A DNA stretch of 64,000 nt from Paenibacillus plantarum (GTDB taxonomy: Bacteria > Bacillota > Bacilli > Paenibacillales > NBRC-103111): NCBI RefSeq assembly GCF_013141695.1, contig NZ_WHNY01000004.1, positions 1-64,000 on the forward strand, read 5' to 3'. How positions within the stretch are numbered: the stretch's first letter is position 1; the number at the start of each line of letters is the position of its first letter. Under the pieces are notes generated by a model that saw only the letters and a program-made list of their open reading frames with translations, was not told where the DNA came from and did not search any database. Positions 19,038-27,590 of the stretch are shown here, piece by piece. Position numbers and translations under genes: made by a program.

Positions 19038-19946
19038 TTAACCTTTGACAGACCCTACCGTTAACCCCTGCACAAAATACTTTTGGAACAGTGGGAAAAC
19101 AAGCAGCATCGGTCCTGCAGCCAAAATACACATCGCCATGCGAGCAGTTAAGGAAGGTACTTGCATACCTGGTTTCACAAGTCCATATTGAATGGCCTCA
19201 GCCGAATTCAAATACTCCATATTTTTTAGAACACGAATAAGTAAATATTGCAGCTTCATTAAATTGCTCTGATCCATGTAAAGCAAGGTCAGCCACCAAT
19301 CATTCCAGTATTGGAGAGCAAAGAACAGGCCTAATGTTGCCAGTGCTGGTTTGGATATTTGCAAAACAATTTGGGTAAATATGCGCAGCTCGCCTGCGCC
19401 GTCCATTTTAGCTGACTCGATGATGGCATCCGGTATGGTCTGCAAGAATCCTTTCATGAGGAGAACGAACCAACCGCTAATTAGATACGGCAAAATGAGT
19501 GCCAGGATATTGTTGCGGAGTCCCAACCATTTCACCATGAGAATATAAGAAGGAACCATCCCTCCATGAAAGAGCATCGTGAAGAAGATGAAGAAGGCAA
19601 GGAACGTACGGTAGGAATAATCTTTGCGCGAAATCGCATAAGCGTAGGTCGTGGTCACCCACATCCCAATCAAAGAACCGATGACCGTCGTACCGATCGT
19701 AACCAGATAAGAGTTCAGCAGAACAGTTGGCTCACGCAGAATCACCTTATACGCATCTAACGTAAAGTTCTTAGGGATCATGGAATACCCATATTTGATA
19801 ATGTCATTTTCCGTTTGAAACGAGGTGCCGATAATGACAAGAAAAGGAAACACACACACGGCACACAACAAGATAAATAGGATATGAATCACTAATTTAC
19901 CCGTTGTTAGTGTAGGTCGTAACCGAATGGCTTTTTGAGGATTCAT
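19038..19946 (-). CDS. ABC importer permease, LplC/YtcP-like
   Basis: This 302-residue protein has about six membrane segments. An EAA-type loop (ESAKMDGAGELRIF) in the second half and the characteristic C-terminus (KYFVQGLTVGSVKG) identify the LplC/YtcP class. AAGGAGC precedes the ATG. It lies 12 bases downstream of the other permease and 71 bases upstream of the binding-protein start, forming one operon. Confidence 0.93.
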   Translation of the reverse strand: MNPQKAIRLRPTLTTGKLVIHILFILLCAVCVFPFLVIIGTSFQTENDIIKYGYSMIPKNFTLDAYKVILREPTVLLNSYLVTIGTTVIGSLIGMWVTTTYAYAISRKDYSYRTFLAFFIFFTMLFHGGMVPSYILMVKWLGLRNNILALILPYLISGWFVLLMKGFLQTIPDAIIESAKMDGAGELRIFTQIVLQISKPALATLGLFFALQYWNDWWLTLLYMDQSNLMKLQYLLIRVLKNMEYLNSAEAIQYGLVKPGMQVPSLTARMAMCILAAGPMLLVFPLFQKYFVQGLTVGSVKG

Positions 19947-19958
19947 AGTCGATGCTCC

Positions 19959-20900
19959 TTAGAAAAGTGAATTTTCAGGATTAATCCTTCTCACGATAGT
20001 ATTGGTACACAAAACGAGGCAAAACCCGACGATCGATTGAAAAAATCCTGCTGCTGATGCCATCCCAATGTCCCCCATGTCAATCAGAGAACGATAAACG
20101 AAAGTATCAATGACATCTGTTGTCTGATAGATCAAGGATGAATTCAACGTCACATTGTAGAACAAACCGAAATCACTGTAGCAGATACTTCCGATTTGAA
20201 GGATAACCAACATGGTAATCATCGGTTTGATCATCGGAATTGAGATTGAAAATGCTTGGCGGAACTTACTTGCTCCATCGATTTTCGCAGCATCATAATA
20301 CTCAGCATCAATCCCCATCAGAGCAGCGTAATAGATGACAGATCCATACCCGAGTCCCTTCCAAACAGCAGCTGCCACTAGGATGTACGGCCAATACTGA
20401 GGTTCGCTGTACCAGAGGATGGGTGCTTTACCCACGGCAACCAAGATGCTGTTAATAACACCATGATCCATATCAAACAGCGCCCTGAAGGCAAAGCCAG
20501 CAACCACCCAGGAAATAAAATAAGGAATGAATAAAATCGTTTGATACACCTTCACAAATTTTCGACTCAGTTCAAATAACAATAAGGCAATGACGATGGA
20601 GAGAAACGTCCCCAAAATAATGAATACCATGTTATACAGGAGCGTATTGCGTAGAACACGATAAAGTACATTGCCATTAAATAGGAATCCGAAATTGTCT
20701 AACCCGACCCAAGGGCTATTCCAAATCCCCAGATTGTACTTATAATTCTTAAAAGGAAGCAGCAATCCGTATAGCGGCACATAATTAAAGAGCAAAATCA
20801 AAAGGAAACCTGGCAGTGCCAGCAGGGTCACTCCGAAATTTTTCTTGAAAATTCTTACCATCCATCCAACACATCCTAGCTTTGTAATTTTGTCTGCCAT
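19959..20900 (-). CDS. ABC importer permease, LplB-like
   Basis: This is a 313-residue protein with six membrane segments. It has the LplB signature near the N-terminus (PGFLLILLFNYVPLYG) and an EAA loop (YDAAKIDGASKFRQA). The ATG at 20900 is given; an in-frame ATG at 20861 has a slightly better upstream AGG and is an alternative. It is the first gene of the importer operon. About 40 bases upstream lies a conserved promoter module shared with the FAD oxidoreductase gene at 24372. Confidence 0.91.
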   Translation of the reverse strand: MADKITKLGCVGWMVRIFKKNFGVTLLALPGFLLILLFNYVPLYGLLLPFKNYKYNLGIWNSPWVGLDNFGFLFNGNVLYRVLRNTLLYNMVFIILGTFLSIVIALLLFELSRKFVKVYQTILFIPYFISWVVAGFAFRALFDMDHGVINSILVAVGKAPILWYSEPQYWPYILVAAAVWKGLGYGSVIYYAALMGIDAEYYDAAKIDGASKFRQAFSISIPMIKPMITMLVILQIGSICYSDFGLFYNVTLNSSLIYQTTDVIDTFVYRSLIDMGDIGMASAAGFFQSIVGFCLVLCTNTIVRRINPENSLF

Positions 20901-20916
20901 CTTGGTCGATATCCCA

Positions 20917-20966
20917 ACTTTAGGTGATGCCCAAGGGAATGTATATTATGAACTAGGCATTTTCCT
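20917..20966 (-). promoter_or_regulatory. Shared promoter/operator module, copy A
   Basis: Three blocks on the plus strand, ACTTTAGGTGATG, GTATATT and GCATTTTCCT, are separated by spacers of 11 and 9 bases. An identical arrangement occurs at 24431-24480. Read toward the permease gene, the order is AGGAAAATGC, then a TATACA-like -10 element, then CATCACCTAAAGT. The first block probably binds an activator at the -35 region. The AraC gene on the other side of this intergenic region is a candidate. Confidence 0.55.
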
Positions 20967-21132
20967 CTAAAAATGTGTAGTTAGCTGCCTTTCCTTGAGG
21001 ATAGAAAACTCCAAATCAAGTGAGTTCCTCTAACCTTCGTAGGCATGGAAAGGAAACTGCGTTGTATCCTCCACCTTAGGCGAATGATATTGTATACTAC
21101 ACACATGAGAAGACATGGAGAGGAGCGTAAAC

Positions 21133-21984
21133 ATGCGAAAAGCAGTAGTGCCCTATCGCTATATGATCGATGAATTTCTTACTCCGTCTTTTCATTTCAG
21201 TATCTCCGAGTATGAGGTAAGTCGGTTTCACGATTTGCATGGCCATGAATTTTTTGAGATGGAGATTATTTTATCTGGAAAAGGCACACAAATTTTGAAC
21301 GGAGAGTCGTCCCAACTCACCCCCGGCTCGGTTTACCTTTTAACCCCTGTCGATTTCCATACGATTACTCCTGATCCTGGTTTTCCTCTTCGTTTAATTA
21401 ATTTGAAATTTACCGAGGAGTGGCTCGATGAGGAGTTGCGACTCTTGCTCTTTAGTCAGCCGAATCGCTTGTCGGTTTGTTGTGAGGGTGAACACTTGGC
21501 TGACATCGCAAAGGAATGCCGCCGATTATTAGCGGAAAGCACAGAATCCAGAATTGGCAAAAAACAAGCGATCCGTGCCACATTGGACAGATTGCTTGTT
21601 GATCTGCTGCGTATGATTCCGACTGATCCTCATCCAGTATTGGAAAACACTTCCATTTATGTACCGGGACGGATCAAACTGCGCAAAGCCTTGAACTATA
21701 TCGATTTCCATTTTCGTGAACCGATTACGCTTAAGCAAGCTGCAGCACATACACCATGGAGCCCGAACTATTTTAGCGAAAAATTCAGTACCATTATCGG
21801 TCAATCCTTTCAGCAATATGTGCAAGAGCATAGGCTTCAATATGCCCATAGGTTGCTGCACAATTCCTCCTTACCCGTTACGGAGATCGCGCTGGCTTCC
21901 GGCTTTAATTCTTTGCCTTATTTCATCCGTTGTTTTAAAAGTAAGTATGGGTTGTCTCCGCGTGCTGGGCGGCGGGTTCTGTGA
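21133..21984 (+). CDS. AraC family regulator with N-terminal cupin
   Basis: Start is the ATG at 21133, because GGAGAGGAGC lies six to ten bases before it; an ATG at 21115 is inside that site. The 283-residue protein has an AraC cupin (SSQLTPGSVYLLTPVDFHTI) and a C-terminal double helix-turn-helix ending in GFNSLPYFIRCFKSKYGLSPR. It is divergent from the LplBC-A operon. An AGGAAACTGCG element at about 21055 resembles the AGGAAAATGC block in the promoters at 20957 and 24471, which makes this gene the best candidate for the shared regulator. Confidence 0.9.
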   Translation: MRKAVVPYRYMIDEFLTPSFHFSISEYEVSRFHDLHGHEFFEMEIILSGKGTQILNGESSQLTPGSVYLLTPVDFHTITPDPGFPLRLINLKFTEEWLDEELRLLLFSQPNRLSVCCEGEHLADIAKECRRLLAESTESRIGKKQAIRATLDRLLVDLLRMIPTDPHPVLENTSIYVPGRIKLRKALNYIDFHFREPITLKQAAAHTPWSPNYFSEKFSTIIGQSFQQYVQEHRLQYAHRLLHNSSLPVTEIALASGFNSLPYFIRCFKSKYGLSPRAGRRVL

Positions 21985-21997
21985 AGGAGTCCAATGA

Positions 21998-22023
21998 CAA
22001 AAAAGCTTGATTTCTCAAGCTTT
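21998..22023 (-). terminator. Terminator at the end of the SGNH hydrolase gene
   Basis: A 9-bp stem (AAAGCTTGA, loop TTTC, TCAAGCTTT) is followed by a T6 run on the minus strand. The hydrolase stop codon is within the stem. The convergent AraC gene ends 14 bases away, and the same stem may also slow transcription from that side. Confidence 0.78.
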
Positions 22024-23022
22024 CAGCAACGGGACAAAAGCTTGGAAATACAGCCAGTGCCCGTAATCATTCGGATGATTGATATTGTTCAGGAGCAGAC
22101 TTCCCGGCGATTTGCCAGCAGCCAGTTCCCGCTCCCATACCGCAGTGACGTCAGCCACGCCGACACCGTATTCCCGGCCCAGCCGGCGGATGATTTCCGC
22201 ATACCTGCCAGTCGATCCACTGGAATACCACCATTTCGGATTCGGCAGGCAAGGCGTCACGAGCACAAGATCGCTGTTGTCCAACTTCTTGACGGCCTCG
22301 ATCATTTGACATAGATTACTTTCAAAATCCGCCGGCGAAACGCCCACTCCTTCCCCATATTTGTTCTGATCGTTCATCCCGAATCCGATGATTACGAGAT
22401 CGGGGCTCAAAGGAATGACATCGCGCTGTATGCGATTTTTTCCATCTTTGCTCGTTTCACCGCCGACTGATTTGTTCAACAGACGGATTCGGCTGCGCGG
22501 ATAGTAGTCAGTGAGAAATTGATGAACCCGGTTGAAGTACATAAACTTGTCTTCACTCGCCTCCCCACCTGCACTAATGCTGTCACCAAAAACAACGATT
22601 GAGCTCTCCTCGCCGGTTTGCAATTTGGAAAGCCAGCGCTCCATCCTGGCTCGATTTCCGCTATCGTGGGCTACAATATAGTCCGTAAGCGGATCGTTCT
22701 CATACATATAACCCCCATACACGGTAAAATCACGATTGCTGCAGTTTTTGAACGCTGCATGATCAAACACCGTTTGGCCGTATAATTCGTGACGGGACCA
22801 ATCTGGGATCCGGCTTTGCTTCGTCCGGCGAATGACACCGCGATCGTAATCGACGACATAGTCTATTCCCTCTGTGTAAATAATATTGCCCGGATGATCT
22901 TCATCCGAATGACTCCGCAATTCCATCCCCTGCTTGGCTAAAGGGCGGTATCGGATAGACACGTTCTCTTCTTTTACAAAAATGAATGCTTCCGCAGTCT
23001 GTTTGCGGCTCTCTGGATTCAT
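22015..23022 (-). CDS. SGNH/GDSL-type hydrolase (probable carbohydrate esterase)
   Basis: Start is the ATG at 23022, ten bases after GGAG; a GTG six bases earlier is also in frame. The 335-residue protein has an N-terminal region of about 120 residues, probably a beta-sandwich, and then an SGNH hydrolase domain. Block I is FGDSISAGGE with the nucleophile Ser at about 148, block III is GFGMND, and the Asp/His of block V is NHPNDYGHW. No signal peptide is present, so it probably removes acyl groups from imported sugars. It follows the FAD oxidoreductase gene with a 99-base gap and ends at a terminator. Confidence 0.86.
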   Translation of the reverse strand: MNPESRKQTAEAFIFVKEENVSIRYRPLAKQGMELRSHSDEDHPGNIIYTEGIDYVVDYDRGVIRRTKQSRIPDWSRHELYGQTVFDHAAFKNCSNRDFTVYGGYMYENDPLTDYIVAHDSGNRARMERWLSKLQTGEESSIVVFGDSISAGGEASEDKFMYFNRVHQFLTDYYPRSRIRLLNKSVGGETSKDGKNRIQRDVIPLSPDLVIIGFGMNDQNKYGEGVGVSPADFESNLCQMIEAVKKLDNSDLVLVTPCLPNPKWWYSSGSTGRYAEIIRRLGREYGVGVADVTAVWERELAAGKSPGSLLLNNINHPNDYGHWLYFQAFVPLLKA

Positions 23023-23121
23023 GGGCACACCACTCCTTCAATTGTAAAATCATATTCACCCGAGGTCAGTCTCATTTCAAATCCTTTGGATGTTTTGTTA
23101 CATTGGAAGCCGTCAAATCGT

Positions 23122-24372
23122 TCATTGAACAAAATGAACGCCTTGCTTCTTTAATGCTTCATGCAGCTTCTCCATAGGAACGTCCCTTAGCTTGCAATGG
23201 CTGTCTATCGCAATCGAAGCAGCTACCCCGGCCGCTTGACCAAGTGCGTAGCAAGTAGCTTGAATGCGCATCGATGACATCGCAACATGGGTGGCGGAAA
23301 TAGCGCGTCCCGCTACCAATAATCCTTCCACGCTTGCAGGTACCATACAGCGATAGGGGATGTCATAACCATCTATATGCCGCTCATCGGTAACCTTCGC
23401 ACCATCAGGACTATGGATATCAATCTCGTAGTTGGTTTGCGCCGCCACATCTGGGAAACGCCGCCCCGCCATTAAGTCCTCTTCCGTCAACGTATATGAA
23501 CCAACAAGCTGATTGGTCTCTCTAACTCCAGTTTGAGAAGCAACATGGGAAATCGTGTACGTCTCAAAACCATTGCGCTGTAAATAATGGGCGATAGAGA
23601 AAACCTGTCGGAGACACTCCTTCTCTGCAAAATTAACATCGTCGATTTTCGCGCCATTTCCTTTCACCCGACTCATATTAACTAGCAGCGTGCCATCGCC
23701 CATTCGCTCCCAATATAAGTGCCGCCCTTGGGGCAAATCCTCCGGCTTTTCATAGTAATAGCATCCTTCTGGCAAATAAGCTTGTACAGGAACTCCTGTA
23801 TTCTGCATCATAAACATCAGCGTCATGGGCTGTGTCATCCCATCCGATTCGCGACCTGAGGTGTAGGCAGCGCCAGCATCGATCGCAACACGAGCATCTC
23901 CCGTGCAATCGAGGAACACAGCGCCTTCTACTGCCCTTAATCCTTCACGAGTGTTGATCATAACAGCGCTCATCTGATTCTCAATGAGAACGGATGATAC
24001 AAAGCTTGTATGGTAGCATACTTTCACATGCTCGCGTTCCAGCTTTTCATTTAAATAATAGCGGAGCCGAAAAGGATTAAATTGATGTTCTAATCCTTCC
24101 TCATGCCCATTCGGAAGATGTGCAGAAGCAAATTCAGCAATGAGCTCCCTGTAAATGCCCGTACAATTGCCAACTTTCATAAAAATACTCACATTGCCGA
24201 GCGTCCCCATCCCACCAAGTTGAGCCGTATGCTCAAGAAGGATGACCTTTTTCCCATGGCGGGCTCCCGCTATGGCTGCAGCAACACCTGAAGGTCCTCC
24301 TCCGATGACCACCAAATCAGCTCGATCGTAGACTGGAATCTGGCGGTGAAGCTCATAATGATTCGTAACCAT
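23122..24372 (-). CDS. FAD-dependent oxidoreductase (FAD_oxidored family)
   Basis: This 416-residue cytoplasmic protein has a Rossmann FAD-binding site at residues 19-47 (VIGGGPSGVAAAI, ending in an acidic residue in LLEH) and a second motif QLGGMGT. The C-terminal FAD-contacting segment is LLVAGRAISATHVA...GQAAGVAAS. This matches the PF12831 family, widespread in glycan-utilisation loci but mostly of unknown reaction. GAGGTC precedes the ATG. A paralogue is encoded at 45987-44707. It is divergent from the GH2/SIS/ROK genes and carries the shared promoter module upstream, so it probably oxidises a sugar or sugar acid in the same regulon. Confidence 0.87.
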   Translation of the reverse strand: MVTNHYELHRQIPVYDRADLVVIGGGPSGVAAAIAGARHGKKVILLEHTAQLGGMGTLGNVSIFMKVGNCTGIYRELIAEFASAHLPNGHEEGLEHQFNPFRLRYYLNEKLEREHVKVCYHTSFVSSVLIENQMSAVMINTREGLRAVEGAVFLDCTGDARVAIDAGAAYTSGRESDGMTQPMTLMFMMQNTGVPVQAYLPEGCYYYEKPEDLPQGRHLYWERMGDGTLLVNMSRVKGNGAKIDDVNFAEKECLRQVFSIAHYLQRNGFETYTISHVASQTGVRETNQLVGSYTLTEEDLMAGRRFPDVAAQTNYEIDIHSPDGAKVTDERHIDGYDIPYRCMVPASVEGLLVAGRAISATHVAMSSMRIQATCYALGQAAGVAASIAIDSHCKLRDVPMEKLHEALKKQGVHFVQ

Positions 24373-24430
24373 GTGACGACCTCATTTCTCTCGATTACTT
24401 ATGCTGCCTTCCTACCTGCTACACAACTCC

Positions 24431-24480
24431 ACTTTAGGTGATGATTTCGCGAAAGTATATTTCACATTACGCATTTTCCT
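24431..24480 (-). promoter_or_regulatory. Shared promoter/operator module, copy B
   Basis: This is identical in all three blocks and both spacer lengths to the module at 20917-20966: ACTTTAGGTGATG at 24431-24443, GTATATT at 24455-24461, GCATTTTCCT at 24471-24480. On the minus strand the middle block gives a TATACT -10-like hexamer. It is 59-108 bases upstream of the FAD oxidoreductase start. Confidence 0.55.
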
Positions 24481-24541
24481 TCAAAATGAGTCATATCCGA
24501 AGATCCTGCAAGTATTCTGAACATACGGCAAGTTTTATCCT

Positions 24542-24587
24542 AACCTCCCTTTTACAATGAGTACATAGCACTTAATTGAGGGAGGTT
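24542..24587 (+). promoter_or_regulatory. Perfect 9-bp inverted repeat around promoter and RBS of the GH2 gene
   Basis: AACCTCCCT at 24542-24550 and AGGGAGGTT at 24579-24587 are exact inverted copies separated by 28 bases. The right arm contains the GGGAGG ribosome binding site of the GH2 gene. A TACAAT -10-like hexamer lies in the spacer at 24553-24558. The repeat could be a DNA operator, or an RNA hairpin that hides the ribosome site if transcription starts further upstream. Confidence 0.4.
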
Positions 24588-24592
24588 TTCAA

Positions 24593-26926
24593 ATGACAAA
24601 AGAACTGTGCCTGGACGGTCAATGGAAGCTTGTTTATTTTCCGCAAGGAGAATGGCAGGTCCACCATCCAGATGAATTGAGTAAATTAGATTTGCCATCT
24701 ATTAACGCTTCTGTTCCAGGGAATGTGGAGCTCGACTTGGTAAGCAGCGGCCTGCTTCCTGAGCCCTTCCTCGGAACGAATATCAATGAGCTTCGTCCTT
24801 ACGAGCTTTACGAGTGGTGGTACAGCTTAACGTTCACCGCTCCGCCGACGATGGCGGGCAAGCGAACCAAACTGGTGTTTCAAGGGGTTGACTGCTTCGC
24901 AACCTACTGGTTGAACGGCGAAGAGCTTGGATCCAGCGACAATATGTTCATTGAGGTGAATCTCGAAACAACGAAGTCGCTCCTGTACGATGGTGTGAAT
25001 ACGCTATGTGTACGGTTACGTTCGCCGATTATCGAGGCAGGGCAGCGCAGCACCGATGCGATTTGCTATGGACAGATCCCCAATGTCGAGCAGCTATTCG
25101 TACGCAAGGCCGCTCATAGCTTCGGATGGGATATTATGCCCCGTGCAGTGTCTGCTGGCATTTGGCGATCCGTATCCTTGGTCGCATGTGAGGATCATGC
25201 CCTGACCGACCTATATTTCTATACCCTATCTGTGGATAAAAATCTTTCAGGGGCCCAAATCGGATTATTTTACCGAGTGGCCACAGATCCTGCCTATTTT
25301 TATCATGGATTGGAGATTCGGATATGGGGTAAATCAGGTACATCCGAGTTTCAGATGAGTAGGCCCGTCTTATTCAACGTCGGCTCCCTGACCGTATCCA
25401 TCGAGAATCCCCTGCTCTGGTGGCCAAATGGATACGGGGAAGCTCATCTCTATGAGGTTACCACCGAACTGATTCATCAAGGACGTGTACTCGCTTCACG
25501 TACAGAGCGGATCGGCATTCGTCAAGTTCAATTGATTCGCACAGAAACAACCACGGTTGAAGCTGGCGGCGAATTTCTATTTAAAGTCAACCATACCCCG
25601 ATCATGTGCAAAGGCTCAAATTGGGTGCCGATGGATGCGTTTCATAGCCGAGACGCCAGCCGCTACGAGAAGGCTCTCCAGTTGTTCACTGAAACAGGCT
25701 GCAACATCGTTCGTTGCTGGGGAGGCAATGTCTATGAGGATCATGCTTTTTTTGACTTCTGCGACCGTCATGGCTTGATGGTCTGGCAGGACTTTGCCAT
25801 GGCCTGCGCTGTCTATCCACAGACGCCCGAGTTCAGCGAGTCCATGCGACTTGAAGCAAGCGCTGTTGTGCGCAAATTACGGAACCACGCTTCGCTTGTC
25901 CTATGGTGCGGGGATAATGAATGCGACGAGGCTTATGGGTGGTATGGGTTGTCGGATCCTAATGTGAATTCCATTACCCGTAACCTGCTTCCGCAAGTGA
26001 TTCAGCTCTATGATCCTCACCGTGCTTATTTGCCAAGTTCCCCCTATCTGTCACCTGAGGTTATCCGATCAGGCAACATGAACCTAGCTCCTGAACGGCA
26101 TCTTTGGGGGCCGCGGGATTATTATAAAAGTTCCTATTATAAGACGAGTACTGACCATTTTATATCTGAAATTGGCTATCACGGCTGTCCGAATCTATCG
26201 TCAATCCAGAAGTTCATCGAACCCGATCATCTATGGCCATTTAACAGTAAGGATGAGCAATGGGTCGCCCACGCAACGGCAGTTAGCGGCTATGATGGAC
26301 ATAACGCGACACGTATTCAATTAATGGCGAATCAAATTAAAGAGCTGTTTGGGGCTATTCCTGAATCTCTGGAAGACTTCATACTTGCTTCGCAAATTTC
26401 CCAAGCTGAGGCCAAGAAGTTCTTCATCGAGACGACTCGGCTCAAAAAATGGCGTAAAACAGGGATCATTTGGTGGAATATGATTGACGGTTGGCCACAA
26501 TTCTCCGACGCTGTCGTCGATTATTACTATAGCAAGAAGTTAGCTTTTCATTACATCCAAAGAAGCCAAGTCCCCGTCTGCATTATGATCGATGAGCCTG
26601 AGAATTGGCATGTTCGAGTAGCTGTAGGCAATGACTCCAGAGAATCTGCTGCCGGCACCTATCGTATATGGGTTGCAGATTCCAATGAAACACTTATGGA
26701 GGGAAGCTTCACGGTCGAGGCTAACGGAACTTCCGAACTAGGGAAAATCCCGATTTCTCATGCCAACCAGCAATTGCTTCTAATTCAATGGAGCTTCAAT
26801 GGACGAACCTATGGCAATCACTACCTGCACGGTTTTCCGGCTTTCTCATTAGAAGCTTATAAACGCTGGCTGCCGCAAATTGCTGCTATTTCCAATGAAT
26901 TTCAGGTTGATGAAATCGGTCGATAG
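24593..26926 (+). CDS. GH2 beta-mannosidase-type glycosidase, cytoplasmic
   Basis: This 777-residue enzyme of the beta-mannosidase branch of family GH2 has no signal peptide. A jelly-roll sugar-binding domain (about 1-190) and an Ig-like domain (about 200-305) lead into a TIM barrel. The predicted acid/base is E443 in WCGDNE and the predicted nucleophile is E526 in SEIGYHG. The spacing between them fits bacterial beta-mannosidases. GGGAGG precedes the ATG. It is the first gene of a three-gene unit with a GmhA-like isomerase and a ROK kinase, divergent from the FAD oxidoreductase. It probably hydrolyses imported beta-mannosides; other beta-glycosides are possible. Confidence 0.9.
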   Translation: MTKELCLDGQWKLVYFPQGEWQVHHPDELSKLDLPSINASVPGNVELDLVSSGLLPEPFLGTNINELRPYELYEWWYSLTFTAPPTMAGKRTKLVFQGVDCFATYWLNGEELGSSDNMFIEVNLETTKSLLYDGVNTLCVRLRSPIIEAGQRSTDAICYGQIPNVEQLFVRKAAHSFGWDIMPRAVSAGIWRSVSLVACEDHALTDLYFYTLSVDKNLSGAQIGLFYRVATDPAYFYHGLEIRIWGKSGTSEFQMSRPVLFNVGSLTVSIENPLLWWPNGYGEAHLYEVTTELIHQGRVLASRTERIGIRQVQLIRTETTTVEAGGEFLFKVNHTPIMCKGSNWVPMDAFHSRDASRYEKALQLFTETGCNIVRCWGGNVYEDHAFFDFCDRHGLMVWQDFAMACAVYPQTPEFSESMRLEASAVVRKLRNHASLVLWCGDNECDEAYGWYGLSDPNVNSITRNLLPQVIQLYDPHRAYLPSSPYLSPEVIRSGNMNLAPERHLWGPRDYYKSSYYKTSTDHFISEIGYHGCPNLSSIQKFIEPDHLWPFNSKDEQWVAHATAVSGYDGHNATRIQLMANQIKELFGAIPESLEDFILASQISQAEAKKFFIETTRLKKWRKTGIIWWNMIDGWPQFSDAVVDYYYSKKLAFHYIQRSQVPVCIMIDEPENWHVRVAVGNDSRESAAGTYRIWVADSNETLMEGSFTVEANGTSELGKIPISHANQQLLLIQWSFNGRTYGNHYLHGFPAFSLEAYKRWLPQIAAISNEFQVDEIGR

Positions 26927-26939
26927 GAGGAATTCTACA

Positions 26940-27590
26940 ATGGATAAAATGATAGTGGAAAATCACATGCAGCAGCTTGTGGCGCGTTATCCAGACCTAG
27001 AAATATGTACGCCAGACATTATAGCAGCATTTCAATTATGTGCGGAAGCGTTCCATACAGGTAGGAAAATGCTGCTATGCGGCAATGGGGGAAGCGCCTC
27101 CGATTGTGATCATATTGCCGGTGAGCTGATGAAAGGCTTTCTATCCAGAAGGCCTGTCCCCTTATCATTCCGTGGTTCTTTAATCCAAGAATGGGATGAA
27201 AGAGAAGGGGACTATTTAGCAGATCATCTGCAGCAGGCGCTCCCTGCCATTTCACTTACCAATCACGCTGCCTTGATAACTGCGTATGCTAATGATGTAG
27301 ACCCAGAAATGATTTTTGCCCAACAAGTGTACGGCTATGGGAAAAAGGGAGATGTCCTCCTAGCTCTCTCCACTTCCGGGAATTCCTCGAATGTCCTTCG
27401 GGCTGTTCAGACCGCGAGAGCAATAGGAATGAGTACCATCGGATTAACCGGAAAACAAGGTGGCCGATTAAAGGAGTTATGCGACGTGACCATTAGCGTG
27501 CCTTGGGAGCGAACACCGGATATCCAGGAGCGCCACCTGCCGATTTATCACATCCTATGTACGATGCTGGAAAGGGAGTTTTTCGGATGA
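26940..27590 (+). CDS. SIS-domain phosphosugar isomerase, GmhA-like
   Basis: Start is the ATG at 26940, nine bases after AGGAGG, giving 216 residues. The protein is a single SIS domain with motifs seen in phosphoheptose isomerase: CGNGGSASDCDHIAGEL, STSGNSSNV and PDIQERHLPIYH, whose Glu and His correspond to the GmhA active-site region. GmhA converts sedoheptulose 7-phosphate, but no other heptose genes are here, and the GH2 and ROK neighbours suggest another sugar phosphate. Its stop overlaps the ATG of the kinase gene by four bases. Confidence 0.87.
   Translation: MDKMIVENHMQQLVARYPDLEICTPDIIAAFQLCAEAFHTGRKMLLCGNGGSASDCDHIAGELMKGFLSRRPVPLSFRGSLIQEWDEREGDYLADHLQQALPAISLTNHAALITAYANDVDPEMIFAQQVYGYGKKGDVLLALSTSGNSSNVLRAVQTARAIGMSTIGLTGKQGGRLKELCDVTISVPWERTPDIQERHLPIYHILCTMLEREFFG

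Noticed and set aside
18967..19131. Longer N-terminus for the second binding protein
   Set aside because: It would overlap the permease gene by 94 bases and place a 55-residue Cys-rich stretch before the lipoprotein signal. GTG 18966 has an ideal ribosome site.
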